Shown piece by piece: positions 34,939-43,836 of a stretch of DNA of 64,000 nt. The notes beneath the pieces were generated by a model that was given only the letters and a program-made list of their open reading frames with translations, was not told the DNA's origin and made no database searches. The stretch's first letter is position 1, and every line of letters starts with the position of its first letter. The position numbers were made by a program, and so were the translations under genes. This DNA is from Halorussus lipolyticus (lineage in GTDB: Archaea > Halobacteriota > Halobacteria > Halobacteriales > Haladaptataceae), in assembly GCF_029338375.1 (NCBI RefSeq), contig NZ_CP119804.1, positions 1 to 64,000 on the forward strand. The letters are read 5' to 3'.

Positions 34939-35723
34939 CCGTCTCGATTGCAGTCACCGGCGCGACCGGCCAGATGGGCCGTGCAGTCCTCGAAACAGCC
35001 GATTCCCGCGCCGACGTGGAAGTCGCGTTCGCGGTCAACCGTGACGCCACCGACGCGAGTGAATCCGTCGCAGGCATCGCCGTCGAACCCGCCCGCGAGT
35101 TCGACGCCCTCCTCGCCGACCATCGCCCCGACGTTCTCGTGGACTTCACCGGTCCCGCGAGCAGTCAGAACTACGTCGCGGTGGCCACCGAGGCCGGCGT
35201 GGCCAGCGTGGTCGGCACGACCGGATTCGGCGACGAGGGCGAGCAGGCCCTCCGCGAGTTGGCCCAGTACGCGCCGGTTCTGAAGGCCGCGAACTTCGGC
35301 CGAGGAGTCCACGCCCTCGTCTCGGCAGTCGAGTCGGCAGTCGCCGACCTGCCGGGGTACGACGCGGAAGTCACCGAGACTCACCACAATCGAAAGCGAG
35401 ACGCCCCGAGCGGGACCGCTAAGACGATTCTCGAAACCATCGAGGACGCGCGAGAGGAATCCGACCCCCAGCGCGTCCACGGCAGAGAGGGCGAGGCCCC
35501 CCGCGAGCAGGGCGAAATCGGCGTCCACGCCCGGCGTGCCGGGACCATCACCGGAGAACACGAGGTCCTCCTCGCAGGCAACCACGAGGAGGTCCGCCTG
35601 ACCCACCGCGCCGAGGACCGCGGCGTCTTCGCCGAGGGTGCCCTCGACGCGGCGGTCTGGCTTGCGGACCGCGAACCGGGATGGTACGATTTCCCAGATG
35701 TCGTCGAAGGAGGTGACCAGTAG
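34935..35723 (+). CDS. dapB: 4-hydroxy-tetrahydrodipicolinate reductase
   Basis: A 262-residue NAD(P)H-dependent reductase. GATGQMGRAVLE binds the cofactor, VVGTTGFGDEGE and APVLKAANFGRGVHAL line the active site, and ETHHNRKRDAPSGTAK contains the catalytic His and Lys. The stop lies directly before the dapD ATG, and the last codons supply the dapD ribosome binding site. Confidence 0.95.
   Translation: MTVSIAVTGATGQMGRAVLETADSRADVEVAFAVNRDATDASESVAGIAVEPAREFDALLADHRPDVLVDFTGPASSQNYVAVATEAGVASVVGTTGFGDEGEQALRELAQYAPVLKAANFGRGVHALVSAVESAVADLPGYDAEVTETHHNRKRDAPSGTAKTILETIEDAREESDPQRVHGREGEAPREQGEIGVHARRAGTITGEHEVLLAGNHEEVRLTHRAEDRGVFAEGALDAAVWLADREPGWYDFPDVVEGGDQ
35709..35716 (+). promoter_or_regulatory. 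Strong Shine-Dalgarno for dapD
   Basis: ggaggtga, fully complementary to the haloarchaeal 16S rRNA 3' end, lies seven bases before the dapD ATG and inside the dapB coding sequence. It decides the dapD start and supports translation within the operon rather than from a leaderless transcript. Confidence 0.85.
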
Positions 35724-36560
35724 ATGAGCCTCCAGTCCGAAATCGAGAACCTGTGGCACCGATACGACGACGGCGACCTCACCGCCGACTCGGCGGGCAG
35801 AGACGAGCGCGATTCCCTCGACGCGCTCCTCGGCGCGCTCGAAACCGGCGAGGTCCGGGCCGCAGAGCGAGACCAGAGCGGCGACTGGCAATCCAACGAG
35901 TGGGTCAAGCAGGGCATCCTGCTCAACTTCGGCCTGCGGAAAATCGCGGGCCGGGAGTACGGCGACGTGACCTACCACGACGTGCTTCCCCTCCGAGACA
36001 CGAGCGACCTGCCCGACCGAGGCACCCGCAACACCCCCGACGGAACGGTCCTGCGCAGAGGGGCCTACGTCGGCGCAGACTGCATCATGATGAGTCCGAG
36101 TTTCGTCAACATCGGCGCGCACGTCGGCGACGGAACGCTCGTGGATTCGTGCGACACGGTTGGGTCCTGCGCCCAAATCGGCGCTGACGTGAAGTTAGGC
36201 GCGAACACCCTCATCGGCGGCGTGCTGGAACCCGTCGAGGACGCCCCGGTGGTCGTGGAAGACGGGGCCTCGCTCGGTGCTGGATGCCGAGTCACCTCGG
36301 GATTCGTCGTCGGCGAGAACTCGGTGGTCGGGGAGAACACCCTGCTGACGCCCCGAATCCCGGTCTACGACCTCGTGGACGACGAAATTCTCCACGGTCG
36401 CCTCCCGCCCGAGCGCCGGGCGTTCACCCGGTTCGTGGAGTCGTCGGTCGGCGACCACGACCTGTTCGAGGGCGGGGCCTACAAGCCCGCAGTCGTGGCG
36501 ATGGACGTCGAGGCCGAGACGCTGGAAGCGACCGAGCGCGAGGAGGTCCTCCGAGAATGA
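35724..36560 (+). CDS. dapD: Tetrahydrodipicolinate N-succinyltransferase
   Basis: A 278-residue transferase with a left-handed beta-helix C-terminal half built of hexapeptide repeats (IGAHVGDGTLVDSCDTVGSCAQIGADVKLG and GASLGAGCRVTSGFVVGENSVVGENTLL). It succinylates tetrahydrodipicolinate, which together with dapE fixes the pathway as the succinylase variant. ATGA overlap with lysA. Confidence 0.95.
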   Translation: MSLQSEIENLWHRYDDGDLTADSAGRDERDSLDALLGALETGEVRAAERDQSGDWQSNEWVKQGILLNFGLRKIAGREYGDVTYHDVLPLRDTSDLPDRGTRNTPDGTVLRRGAYVGADCIMMSPSFVNIGAHVGDGTLVDSCDTVGSCAQIGADVKLGANTLIGGVLEPVEDAPVVVEDGASLGAGCRVTSGFVVGENSVVGENTLLTPRIPVYDLVDDEILHGRLPPERRAFTRFVESSVGDHDLFEGGAYKPAVVAMDVEAETLEATEREEVLRE

Positions 36561-37816
36561 GCGCCGAGCAGGTCCGAAATCCCCCGGTGCGCCGACTCGC
36601 CGACTGGTCCGCGAGTCGCCTCCGGGGCCTCGCCGACGAACACGGTACGCCTCTCTACGTGCTGGACTTGGACCGCGTGCGAGAGAACTACCGGCGAATG
36701 GCCGACGCCTTCCCCGAGGCCGAAATCTACTACGCCGGGAAGGCCAACACCGCCCGGCCGGTCCTCCAAGCCCTCGCCGACGAGGGGGCCGGCGTCGAGT
36801 GCGCCTCGGCGGGCGAGTTGGCCAGAGTCCTCGATGCCGGCGTCGAGGCCTCTCGCGTCCACTACACCGCGGTCAACCCGCCGGCCCGCGACCTCGACAT
36901 CGCGGTCCAACTCGCAGACGACCACCCCGAACTGACCGTCACCGCAGGTGCGGAAGACACCCTCGACAGACTCGCCGAGCGCGGATACTCGGGCCGAATC
37001 TGTCTCCGGGTCAACCCCGGCGTCGGCGCGGGCCACCACGAGAAGGTGGCGACCGGCGCGGACGCTAAGTTCGGGGTGCCGGACAACCGGGCCGCCGATT
37101 TGCTGGAAGACGCCGCCGAGCGTTTTTCGGTGGTCGGCATCCACGCTCACGCCGGAAGCGGCATCTCGGGTGACGACCTCTCGGCCCACCGGGAACTGGT
37201 GGGTCGAATGGGCGAGTTGGCTCGGGAGGTCGAATCCCGCGGCCTCGGCCTCGAATTCGTGGACGTGGGCGGTGGCTTCGGCGTTCCCTATCGTTCCGAC
37301 GAGGACCCACTCGATTTGGACGCAGTGGCCTCGGCGACCCGCGAGGCCCTCGGCGACATCTCGGCCGACCTCGCGGTCGAACCGGGCCGCTATCTGGTGG
37401 CCGACGCGGGAGTCTTGCTGACCGAGGTCAACACGGTCAAGGAGACACCGGAGAGCGTCGTGGTCGGCGTCGGCGCGGGGATGACCACACTCGCCCGCCC
37501 GGCCATCTATGACGCTCACCACGAGATTCGGAACCTCTCGGCCGAGGACGCTACGCGCCCGGACCGCGAGGTGACGGTCGCCGGGCCGGTCTGCGAGAGC
37601 GGCGACTCCTTCGGCGACTACTGGCTCCCCGACCCCGCCCGCAGAGACCTGCTGGCGGTGGGCAACGCGGGAGCCTACGGCTACGAGATGGCGAGTCAGT
37701 ACAACTCCCGTCCCCGCCCGGCGTCGGTCGTCCTCTCGGGCGACGAGGCGCGACTGGCGCGGCGACGCGAAACGATTGCGGACGTGACGGCGGTCGAACT
37801 GGAGGAACAACGATGA
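36557..37816 (+). CDS. lysA: Diaminopimelate decarboxylase
   Basis: A 419-residue PLP enzyme of fold type III that converts meso-diaminopimelate to lysine. The PLP lysine is in YYAGKANTARPV. ASAGELARVL, GIHAHAGSGI, FVDVGGGFGVPY and EPGRYLVADAG are the expected blocks. GPVCESGDSFGDYW carries the catalytic cysteine supplied to the partner subunit. Its ATG overlaps the dapD stop, and the dapF ATG overlaps its own stop. Confidence 0.95.
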   Translation: MSAEQVRNPPVRRLADWSASRLRGLADEHGTPLYVLDLDRVRENYRRMADAFPEAEIYYAGKANTARPVLQALADEGAGVECASAGELARVLDAGVEASRVHYTAVNPPARDLDIAVQLADDHPELTVTAGAEDTLDRLAERGYSGRICLRVNPGVGAGHHEKVATGADAKFGVPDNRAADLLEDAAERFSVVGIHAHAGSGISGDDLSAHRELVGRMGELAREVESRGLGLEFVDVGGGFGVPYRSDEDPLDLDAVASATREALGDISADLAVEPGRYLVADAGVLLTEVNTVKETPESVVVGVGAGMTTLARPAIYDAHHEIRNLSAEDATRPDREVTVAGPVCESGDSFGDYWLPDPARRDLLAVGNAGAYGYEMASQYNSRPRPASVVLSGDEARLARRRETIADVTAVELEEQR

Positions 37817-38697
37817 GCATCGAATTCGAGAAGTACCACGGCACCGGCAACGATTTCGTAGTAGTAGACGCAAACGAGTACGTCCCCGACCGGGGCGCGT
37901 TCGCCAGAACAGTGTGCGACCGACGTGACGGCGTGAGCGTCGGCGGCGCGGCGGGCGACCAGAGCGAGTCCGTCGGCGCAGACGGAACACTCTTTCTGGC
38001 GCTCGAACCACAGTTCTCGCCGCCCCGAGTGGTGATGACGCTGGTCCAACCAGACGGTTCGACCGCAGAGATGTGTGGCAACGGCGCGAGATGCGCCGCC
38101 AAGTGGGCTGGCGAGGAGACCGGCGCGGACACCATCATGCTCGACACGCAGGCCGGGACCCGGCGGGCCGAACTCCGCGAGGGCGAGGTCACTATCGAGA
38201 TGGGGCATCCCTCGTTTTCGCCGTGCGACGTACCGCTCGCAGACGACCGCGACGACTCCCTGCTGGAGGAGACCGTCGCGGGCCTCGAAGTGACCGCGGT
38301 GAATACGGGCGTCCCCCACGCCGTCGCCTTCGTCGAGGACGTGAACGAGGTGGACCTCGAAGCGGTCGCGCCCGAAGTCCGCCACGCTGAGGCCTTCCCG
38401 GAGGGTGCGAACGTCACGTTCGCGTCACCCCGGTCGGACGGCGGGTTCGACCAGCGAACCTACGAGCGCGGCGTCGAGGGCGAGACCCAATCGTGTGGCA
38501 CCGGCGCGGTCGCAATCGGCGTCACGGCGCGACGACTCGGCAAGACCACCGCCGAGGAGATTCCGGTGTTCCCGCCGGGAGGACGCCTCGATGTCGGATT
38601 CCGGGACGGGCGGGCGACCCTGACCGGTCCGGTCGAACGCGAGTTCGAGGGCGAAGTGACCTCGACGCCGGACCCTCGGCACGTGAGCGAGGCATGA
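37813..38697 (+). CDS. dapF: Diaminopimelate epimerase
   Basis: A 294-residue cofactor-independent racemase. The two catalytic cysteines are in TAEMCGNGARCAAKWA and in GETQSCGTGAVAIGV. KYHGTGNDFVVVDAN opens the protein. A short insert (SVGGAAGDQSESVGADGTL) lies near residues 44-60 as in other haloarchaea. It makes the meso isomer used by lysA. Confidence 0.95.
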   Translation: MSIEFEKYHGTGNDFVVVDANEYVPDRGAFARTVCDRRDGVSVGGAAGDQSESVGADGTLFLALEPQFSPPRVVMTLVQPDGSTAEMCGNGARCAAKWAGEETGADTIMLDTQAGTRRAELREGEVTIEMGHPSFSPCDVPLADDRDDSLLEETVAGLEVTAVNTGVPHAVAFVEDVNEVDLEAVAPEVRHAEAFPEGANVTFASPRSDGGFDQRTYERGVEGETQSCGTGAVAIGVTARRLGKTTAEEIPVFPPGGRLDVGFRDGRATLTGPVEREFEGEVTSTPDPRHVSEA

Positions 38698-38716
38698 TTC
38701 GGCGAGGAGACCCACC

Positions 38717-39826
38717 ATGAGTTTCGACCCCATCGATTTCCTCGAACGCGCGGTCCAGACGCCCTCCCACGAGGAGGTCGGCAAGATGCGCGACCTGCTG
38801 GTAGAGACGCTGGAAAGCGCAGATACCGGGGCTGAAGACGCCGAAATCTCGGTCGAGGTGGACGACGCCGGGAACACCATCGCCGTCAGGGATTCGGGCC
38901 GGGTGGGACCCCACGTCGTGCTGAACACTCACATCGATACGGTGCCGCCCCACGTTCCCTTCGAGCGCGACGACGAATCTGGCACGATTCGCGGCCGGGG
39001 GTCCTGCGACGCCAAGGGACCGCTTTCGGCCATGCTGGCGGCCTTTCTGGGCACTTCGCCGGAACGGGGCCGGGTCACGCTGGCGGTCACGCCCGACGAG
39101 GAGACCGACTCGACCGGCGCGGCGGACCTCGAACTGACCCCCGACCCCGACGCCGTAATCGTGGGCGAACCCACCGAACTCGACGTGTGCAATGCTGGCA
39201 AGGGGCGGTTTCAGGCGACCGTCACGGTCCGGGGTGCGAACGCCCACGCCGCCGAACCCGAATCGGGAGTTAACGCGGTCCGCGCTGTCGGGGACCTCTT
39301 GGCGGCGCTCGACTCCTTCGACGACCGCGAGGACCGCCCGGACGAGAGCGACTTGCTGGGCGACTCGACGCTGGTCCCGACCACCATCGAGGGCGGCACC
39401 GCGACGAATCAGGTGCCCGCCGAATGCTCGTTCGTGGTGGACCGGCGGTCGATTCCACCCGAGACCGCAGAGGGGTTCCGGGACGCGCTGGAGTCGCACC
39501 TTCGGGACCACGCCCCGGAGGGTGTCGGCGTCGAAGTGACGCTGGCCGAGCGCGAGACGCCGTTTCTGGCCGCGTTCGAGACGCCCGCCGACTCGGCGGT
39601 GGTCCGGGAACTCCGAGACGCCAGCGGCGGGGCAATCCGGCCCTTCGGTGCCGCAACCGAGGCGTCGTACTTCGCCGAGGAGGCCCCGACGGTCGTGTTC
39701 GGACCGGGCGCACTGGCCGACGACGAGGGCGCAGTTGCGCACGCTCCTCGGGAGTACGTCCGGATTGCAGAGGTCGAGTCTGCCGCCGACGCGCTCGAAG
39801 AGACGCTGGCGGCGCTCTGTGACTGA
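38717..39826 (+). CDS. dapE: M20-family succinyl-diaminopimelate desuccinylase
   Basis: A 369-residue zinc amidohydrolase. VVLNTHIDTVPP has the first metal His and Asp, GRGSCDAKGPLSAML the bridging Asp, and TPDEETDSTGA the catalytic Glu. A dimerisation domain sits at about 175-285. The position in the dap cluster supports succinyl-DAP as substrate, although M20 enzymes are often misassigned. Nineteen bases separate it from dapF. The aminotransferase step (dapC) is not encoded nearby. Confidence 0.88.
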   Translation: MSFDPIDFLERAVQTPSHEEVGKMRDLLVETLESADTGAEDAEISVEVDDAGNTIAVRDSGRVGPHVVLNTHIDTVPPHVPFERDDESGTIRGRGSCDAKGPLSAMLAAFLGTSPERGRVTLAVTPDEETDSTGAADLELTPDPDAVIVGEPTELDVCNAGKGRFQATVTVRGANAHAAEPESGVNAVRAVGDLLAALDSFDDREDRPDESDLLGDSTLVPTTIEGGTATNQVPAECSFVVDRRSIPPETAEGFRDALESHLRDHAPEGVGVEVTLAERETPFLAAFETPADSAVVRELRDASGGAIRPFGAATEASYFAEEAPTVVFGPGALADDEGAVAHAPREYVRIAEVESAADALEETLAALCD

Positions 39827-39829
39827 GGA

Positions 39830-40618
39830 TTAGCTACCGGCCGGCGTGGCCTCGGCGCGATAGCGCTCGTAGCGGCGTTCGCCCCACGAGACCGCCGAAC
39901 GGTCGTCGTTGACGACGACGCCCCGGAGGACCCCCTGCTCGTCGTAGACGGTCAGCGCGAGCGTGGTGTCGTCGCCGTTCTCGCAATCCACGAGCAAGAT
40001 ACCGTAGGGAATCTGCTCGTCGGTCAGGTAGAGGCCGGCGGACTCGCGGTCGAAGGTTTCGGCGAAGTCGGTGTCCGCTCGATAGTGGTCGGCGACGTCC
40101 GCGTCGAGTATCACGTCAGTTCGGGTCTCACTGCTCCGAGACGCCCCGAGTGCGTCGGCGAGACGCCGGGGAAGTACCGGGAGCAGGCCTCGGAACCGGC
40201 GGGTGCGGCGTATCGCACGTTCGACCCATCGGGACGGTCGGTCGGGTGCGTACTGCTCGACCGTCGTGATGTCGGCGTTCCGAAATACCGCACGGGGCGG
40301 GAGTTCGTCGGTGGCGAAGTGTTCCAGCAGGTCTCGTGCCTCGTGGAGTCGCCGAGCGAAGGTCTGGACCGAATCGTACTCTCGGGCGTAGAGGCGACCG
40401 AGGTTGGTCAGCGCGTACCCCGATTGAGTGCGTTCGAGGAGACCGGCGTCTCTGAGGTCGCGGGTCCGCCGGTAGACCGTCTCGGGCGAGACGCCCAGTC
40501 GGTCCACGAGCGCCTGTTTGCGGCGAGGACCGTCCCGGAGGGCTTCGACGAGGTCGGCGTATTCGATTAGACAGGTGAACATCGAATTGGAATCGGGGAA
40601 GCCTTGTGAGTCCGGCAT
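39830..40618 (-). CDS. Winged-helix regulator with FilR1-like domain
   Basis: A 262-residue transcription regulator. The wHTH (about 15-75) has GPRRKQALVDRLGVSPETVYRRTRDLRDAGLLERTQSGYALTNLG. The C-terminal half (about 130-255) resembles the FilR1/DUF1724 ligand-binding domain (LYLTDEQIPYGILLVDCENGDDTTLALTVYDEQGVLRGVVVNDD). The ATG at 40618 is used; an internal ATG at 40582 is an alternative. It is divergent from the secreted protein at 40755, and a direct repeat lies between them. Confidence 0.82.
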   Translation of the reverse strand: MPDSQGFPDSNSMFTCLIEYADLVEALRDGPRRKQALVDRLGVSPETVYRRTRDLRDAGLLERTQSGYALTNLGRLYAREYDSVQTFARRLHEARDLLEHFATDELPPRAVFRNADITTVEQYAPDRPSRWVERAIRRTRRFRGLLPVLPRRLADALGASRSSETRTDVILDADVADHYRADTDFAETFDRESAGLYLTDEQIPYGILLVDCENGDDTTLALTVYDEQGVLRGVVVNDDRSAVSWGERRYERYRAEATPAGS

Positions 40619-40620
40619 AC

Positions 40621-40680
40621 TCGGGGACGTTCATACTCTGTTTTCCAAAATAAACATTTTCGGGGGTGTTCAAACTCTGA
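40621..40680. promoter_or_regulatory. Direct repeats in divergent promoter
   Basis: tcggggacgttcatactctg (40621-40640) and tcgggggtgttcaaactctg (40660-40679) match at 17 of 20 bases and are 39 bp apart, close to four helical turns. They lie between the FilR1-type regulator and the Tat-exported protein, so they may be its binding sites. Confidence 0.55.
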
Positions 40681-40754
40681 ATACCTCCCAGAAAATTTTA
40701 TTCTCATTCCAATGATTAAATAAAAATCAGCTCTGTTCGACATGGAACTGTAGC

Positions 40755-41789
40755 ATGACAGACGACAGCTATCGACCGTTCGACCGACGTACATTCCTCA
40801 AAACGACTACTGCGGCCGCCGCATCGACTCTCGCAGTCGGGTCTGCCAGCGCCACTCCGGGCAAGGGTAGCGACGTGCGAACCGTCAAGGCCGACTACGA
40901 ACGAGGCATCTCGACCTCCGACATCGAGCGCGTCCGCCGGGCCGCCCGCCAAGAGTACAACGCTCGCGGTGGCGACCTCGACGACGTTCCCGCTCGCTCG
41001 ACGCCCGAGGCCGAGGACGGCACCATCGTCTCGTACGCCTACAAAATCGACGCGAACGGGATTCCCCACCAGTACACCGGCATCGCGGGTGACGCCGATT
41101 CGGTCGCCAAACTCCACGGCAAGGCCGACAAGCGAGCGGACACGCTCGGCGGCGACGCGACCACGAGTTCCGACGACGTAAGCACGCAGGCCGCCTCGTG
41201 GAACACCATCCTCCACGACGAGGCCGACTTCTGCTCGGACCCCTACGGCTGTGTCACCAACAACTTCGACCTCCTCCAGCTACAGGACGACGGTGACTAC
41301 GCCCAAGACGCCTACAGCATGCACCAGTTCTTCGTGATGGAACCGGGCGTCCAGAAGTACAACAGCAACTGGGCCAACGAGTACGGCTACCCGATGCACG
41401 ACTGGCGACAGAACAACATGGGTGGCGAGGACTTAGACACCTACGACCCCCTCGGAACCCTCGACGGAAGCCAGACGGTCAACGTCAGCGTCGGCACCGG
41501 CGGTGTCAGTCTCGGGTGGCAGTACACCCAGCCGGCGGTCACGACCATCGACAACTCCAGTCCCAGCAGTAACTACGCCAAGTGGTCCGAGGAGTTCAAC
41601 ACGACCGACGCACAGGAAAACACCAACGGGATGCAACCCGGCAGTACGACGTGGATTGACGAGCAGTCGAGCGGAAGCGGCTACTACGACCTGATGGACC
41701 TCATCTCGGAAGGGCAGTTCTACGACACCGGGTGGGGAACCGGTCGACACACCCTCAAACACACGTTCCACGTGGACGTGTACTACTGA
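40755..41789 (+). CDS. Tat-exported orphan protein
   Basis: A 344-residue secreted protein. The signal has RRTFLK at residues 11-16 with an Ala-rich core. Residues 37-145 are a charged helical region, possibly a propeptide. Residues 146-344 are rich in Asn, Ser, Gly, Trp and Tyr, with one Cys pair (CSDPYGC) and beta-strand-like segments such as TVNVSVGTGGVSLGWQY, as in small exported toxins or lectin-like proteins. I do not recognise the family. The AT-rich promoter and the adjacent regulator suggest conditional expression. Confidence 0.7.
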   Translation: MTDDSYRPFDRRTFLKTTTAAAASTLAVGSASATPGKGSDVRTVKADYERGISTSDIERVRRAARQEYNARGGDLDDVPARSTPEAEDGTIVSYAYKIDANGIPHQYTGIAGDADSVAKLHGKADKRADTLGGDATTSSDDVSTQAASWNTILHDEADFCSDPYGCVTNNFDLLQLQDDGDYAQDAYSMHQFFVMEPGVQKYNSNWANEYGYPMHDWRQNNMGGEDLDTYDPLGTLDGSQTVNVSVGTGGVSLGWQYTQPAVTTIDNSSPSSNYAKWSEEFNTTDAQENTNGMQPGSTTWIDEQSSGSGYYDLMDLISEGQFYDTGWGTGRHTLKHTFHVDVYY

Positions 41790-41834
41790 AACGCCACAAA
41801 ACCCTTCACCCCCGAAACTTTCTGTACGACTGTC

Positions 41835-42389
41835 ATGAAACGGAACGCGATTGCCGCCCTCCTCGTCGTCGCCGTCGCCGTCGGTGCTGGCGCGTTCGCG
41901 GTCGGGTCACAGTCCCAGTCGCCCGCCACCGTGCGTGGCCTCGAAGTCATCGACAGCGAGTGCGACGACGGAGCATACGAGAGTCGCGTCGAACAGCGCC
42001 ACACAGACGGCGGGACGCGCGTCGTCGTCGAGGACGTTTTCGTCGGCCCCGCGCCTGACCACGGCCTCGACGCCGCGCTGTCCGAGGAGACCGGCGACTA
42101 CACCCTGACGCTCACGCCCCGCGAGACGACGGCGGACGAGAACCGGGACTGCACCGGCGAACTCCACTACCGCGCCGTGGTCTTCGTCCCCGCCGAGGCG
42201 TTCGACCTGACCGTGGTCCACGGCGACGAGACCCACGTGGTCCTCGGCAACGACGAGACCGATTCGTCGGCCGAGTCGAACTCGGCGGCCCGCGAACGGA
42301 CCCGGACGCCCACGGAGTCGGTGAACACGTCGGTATCGTCCGGGGCCGCCGATTCGGCCTCGTCGGGTCCGGCGACCACGACCGAGTAG
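41835..42389 (+). CDS. Secreted or anchored small protein
   Basis: A 184-residue protein. Residues 1-26 are a signal peptide or membrane anchor. A beta-rich domain follows (about 33-138) with a probable disulfide pair (two Cys, in DSECDDG and NRDCTGE). The last 45 residues are Ser/Thr/Ala/Asp-rich and end in TTTE without a transmembrane helix. Family unknown. Confidence 0.65.
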   Translation: MKRNAIAALLVVAVAVGAGAFAVGSQSQSPATVRGLEVIDSECDDGAYESRVEQRHTDGGTRVVVEDVFVGPAPDHGLDAALSEETGDYTLTLTPRETTADENRDCTGELHYRAVVFVPAEAFDLTVVHGDETHVVLGNDETDSSAESNSAARERTRTPTESVNTSVSSGAADSASSGPATTTE

Positions 42390-42494
42390 ACAACTCTTTA
42401 TTTGCTTGATGGTTGTATAGTTGTCTTTAAGAACTGTTTTGATTGTCGAGTCGAACCACCGGCACTTATCGGGACCGGGCGACTTCCCGGAGAC

Positions 42495-42704
42495 GTGTCC
42501 TCGAACGAAACAGACGCTCGCCCGGTCGGGACCGACGACGCCGCCCGTGCTGACGGGGCGCGGACCGCGGGGACGCTCGCCGCCGCGCTTCTCGTACTGG
42601 CGTTCGTCGGCGCGGCCACCGCGGGCGTGTTGCAATCGGTCGGGCCGTACCTCCTCGGGGTGTCGGCGCTTGCGGGCGTCCTCCTCGCGCTCAGTCGGCG
42701 CTAA
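42495..42704 (+). CDS. Small membrane protein
   Basis: A 69-residue protein starting with GTG. An acidic N-terminus (SSNETDARPVGTDDAARADG) precedes two hydrophobic helices (about 26-46 and 49-66) and an RR end. An inverted repeat gacaact...agttgtc (42389-42425) lies upstream. Confidence 0.55.
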   Translation: MSSNETDARPVGTDDAARADGARTAGTLAAALLVLAFVGAATAGVLQSVGPYLLGVSALAGVLLALSRR

Positions 42705-42747
42705 TCGACGGGCGTCTCCGACCGAACTATTTCGACTGCCAGCGGCC

Positions 42748-43188
42748 TCACCGCGTGGTCCAGACCACGCTCCGATGCGGGAAGTGATGTCGCCGGATGG
42801 CCTCGCTGAGGGTCACGACGCCGCCGACCAGCATCCCAATCGCGGCCAGTCCGAACGTGGTCCGCCAGTTGAAGAAGATGCGGCGCGTGACGAGATACGT
42901 CTCGCCGCCGCGCTTGACCGCGAATTTCCCCTTCGTCTTTCGCGGCCCCGGCAGGTCTCTGGGGTCCCGGACGACGATTTTCTCGCCCGCGATGGCCCGG
43001 TCCACCGTCCGCTGGTCGCGCTCTGAGAGGTCGCCGAACGAGACCAGCGACTGGGTGTCCTCGGGTATCTCCTCGGCGGTCCCGAGGGAGGCGACTTCGT
43101 ACTCCAAGGCCCCGACGCCGACGACCAGCGCGCCGGTCAGCAGGAAGATGCCGACGAAAAAGAGGCCGAAGTGGAGGGAGTCGCTCAT
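42748..43188 (-). CDS. Two-helix membrane protein
   Basis: A 146-residue protein with an N-terminal helix (about 8-28), a soluble central domain (about 33-100, containing LSERDQRTVDRAIAGEKIVVRDPRDLPG) and a second helix (about 109-128). Conserved haloarchaeal type without known function. Confidence 0.65.
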   Translation of the reverse strand: MSDSLHFGLFFVGIFLLTGALVVGVGALEYEVASLGTAEEIPEDTQSLVSFGDLSERDQRTVDRAIAGEKIVVRDPRDLPGPRKTKGKFAVKRGGETYLVTRRIFFNWRTTFGLAAIGMLVGGVVTLSEAIRRHHFPHRSVVWTTR

Positions 43189-43344
43189 GCCTCGGAGGTG
43201 TACTCGGGCTTATATATCGTTTTCGCTGGGGTGGGAACGATTGACGACCGTTTCTCTATGTTTGGCTCCAACCCAAACGATTATGCGCCCCGAACCCGTA
43301 GTCGAACACGTCGCTCGCAGAACGATGTAAGTCGATGAGAAGGC

Positions 43345-43623
43345 GTGAATTTGGAAAACAACCCACGCTTCGAGTTTCGTGACGGTAGTTTCGTCGAAGT
43401 CAGCGTAACCCGCGTTCCAGAAAGCGAAATTCATGACCTGGGAATCAAGTACTCGTTTCAGTTCGTCAACCCGGACGGGACGCCCGTCCTGCGGTACGAC
43501 AACGCTCACGGCATCCACGAGCGCCACGAGGGCGACGGGGATGGGGTGCCAATCGAGTACGAGGGAAACGTGGAAGCACATCTGGAGCGGTTCTTCGATG
43601 AAGTCGAGGACTTGCGTAGGTAG
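43345..43623 (+). CDS. TumE-like toxin (DUF6516)
   Basis: A 92-residue protein starting with GTG. The blocks SFVEVSVTRVPES, IKYSFQFVNPDGTPVLRYDNAHG and VEAHLERFFDEVEDL match the TumE toxin family as I know it. Members pair with HVO_A0114-type DNA-binding antitoxins, and such a protein is encoded 213 bp downstream. The wide gap is unusual for a toxin-antitoxin pair. Between 43624 and 43836 no other gene is supported. Confidence 0.75.
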   Translation: MNLENNPRFEFRDGSFVEVSVTRVPESEIHDLGIKYSFQFVNPDGTPVLRYDNAHGIHERHEGDGDGVPIEYEGNVEAHLERFFDEVEDLRR

Positions 43624-43836
43624 ACGCTACCGTCGGGTATTGAGTCGGAGGGGCTCGAATCGCCTCTTGAGCAGTATCAGACGATACACCACCAAGGAGG
43701 GAAACAAAATGCTATTAGTAATATAGGGAAATAAATGTATTCGATTTCCAGTCTTTAGCCATATAGTCGAGTCTCATACTCTGACGCGGCAGAAGACCGG
43801 CACAGCAAACGCAACCCAACAATCACAACCCACCAA

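Noticed and set aside
43709..43726. GGAGG followed by ATG and a five-codon frame (MLLVI)
   Set aside because: Too short to support as a gene; probably chance in an AT-rich leader.
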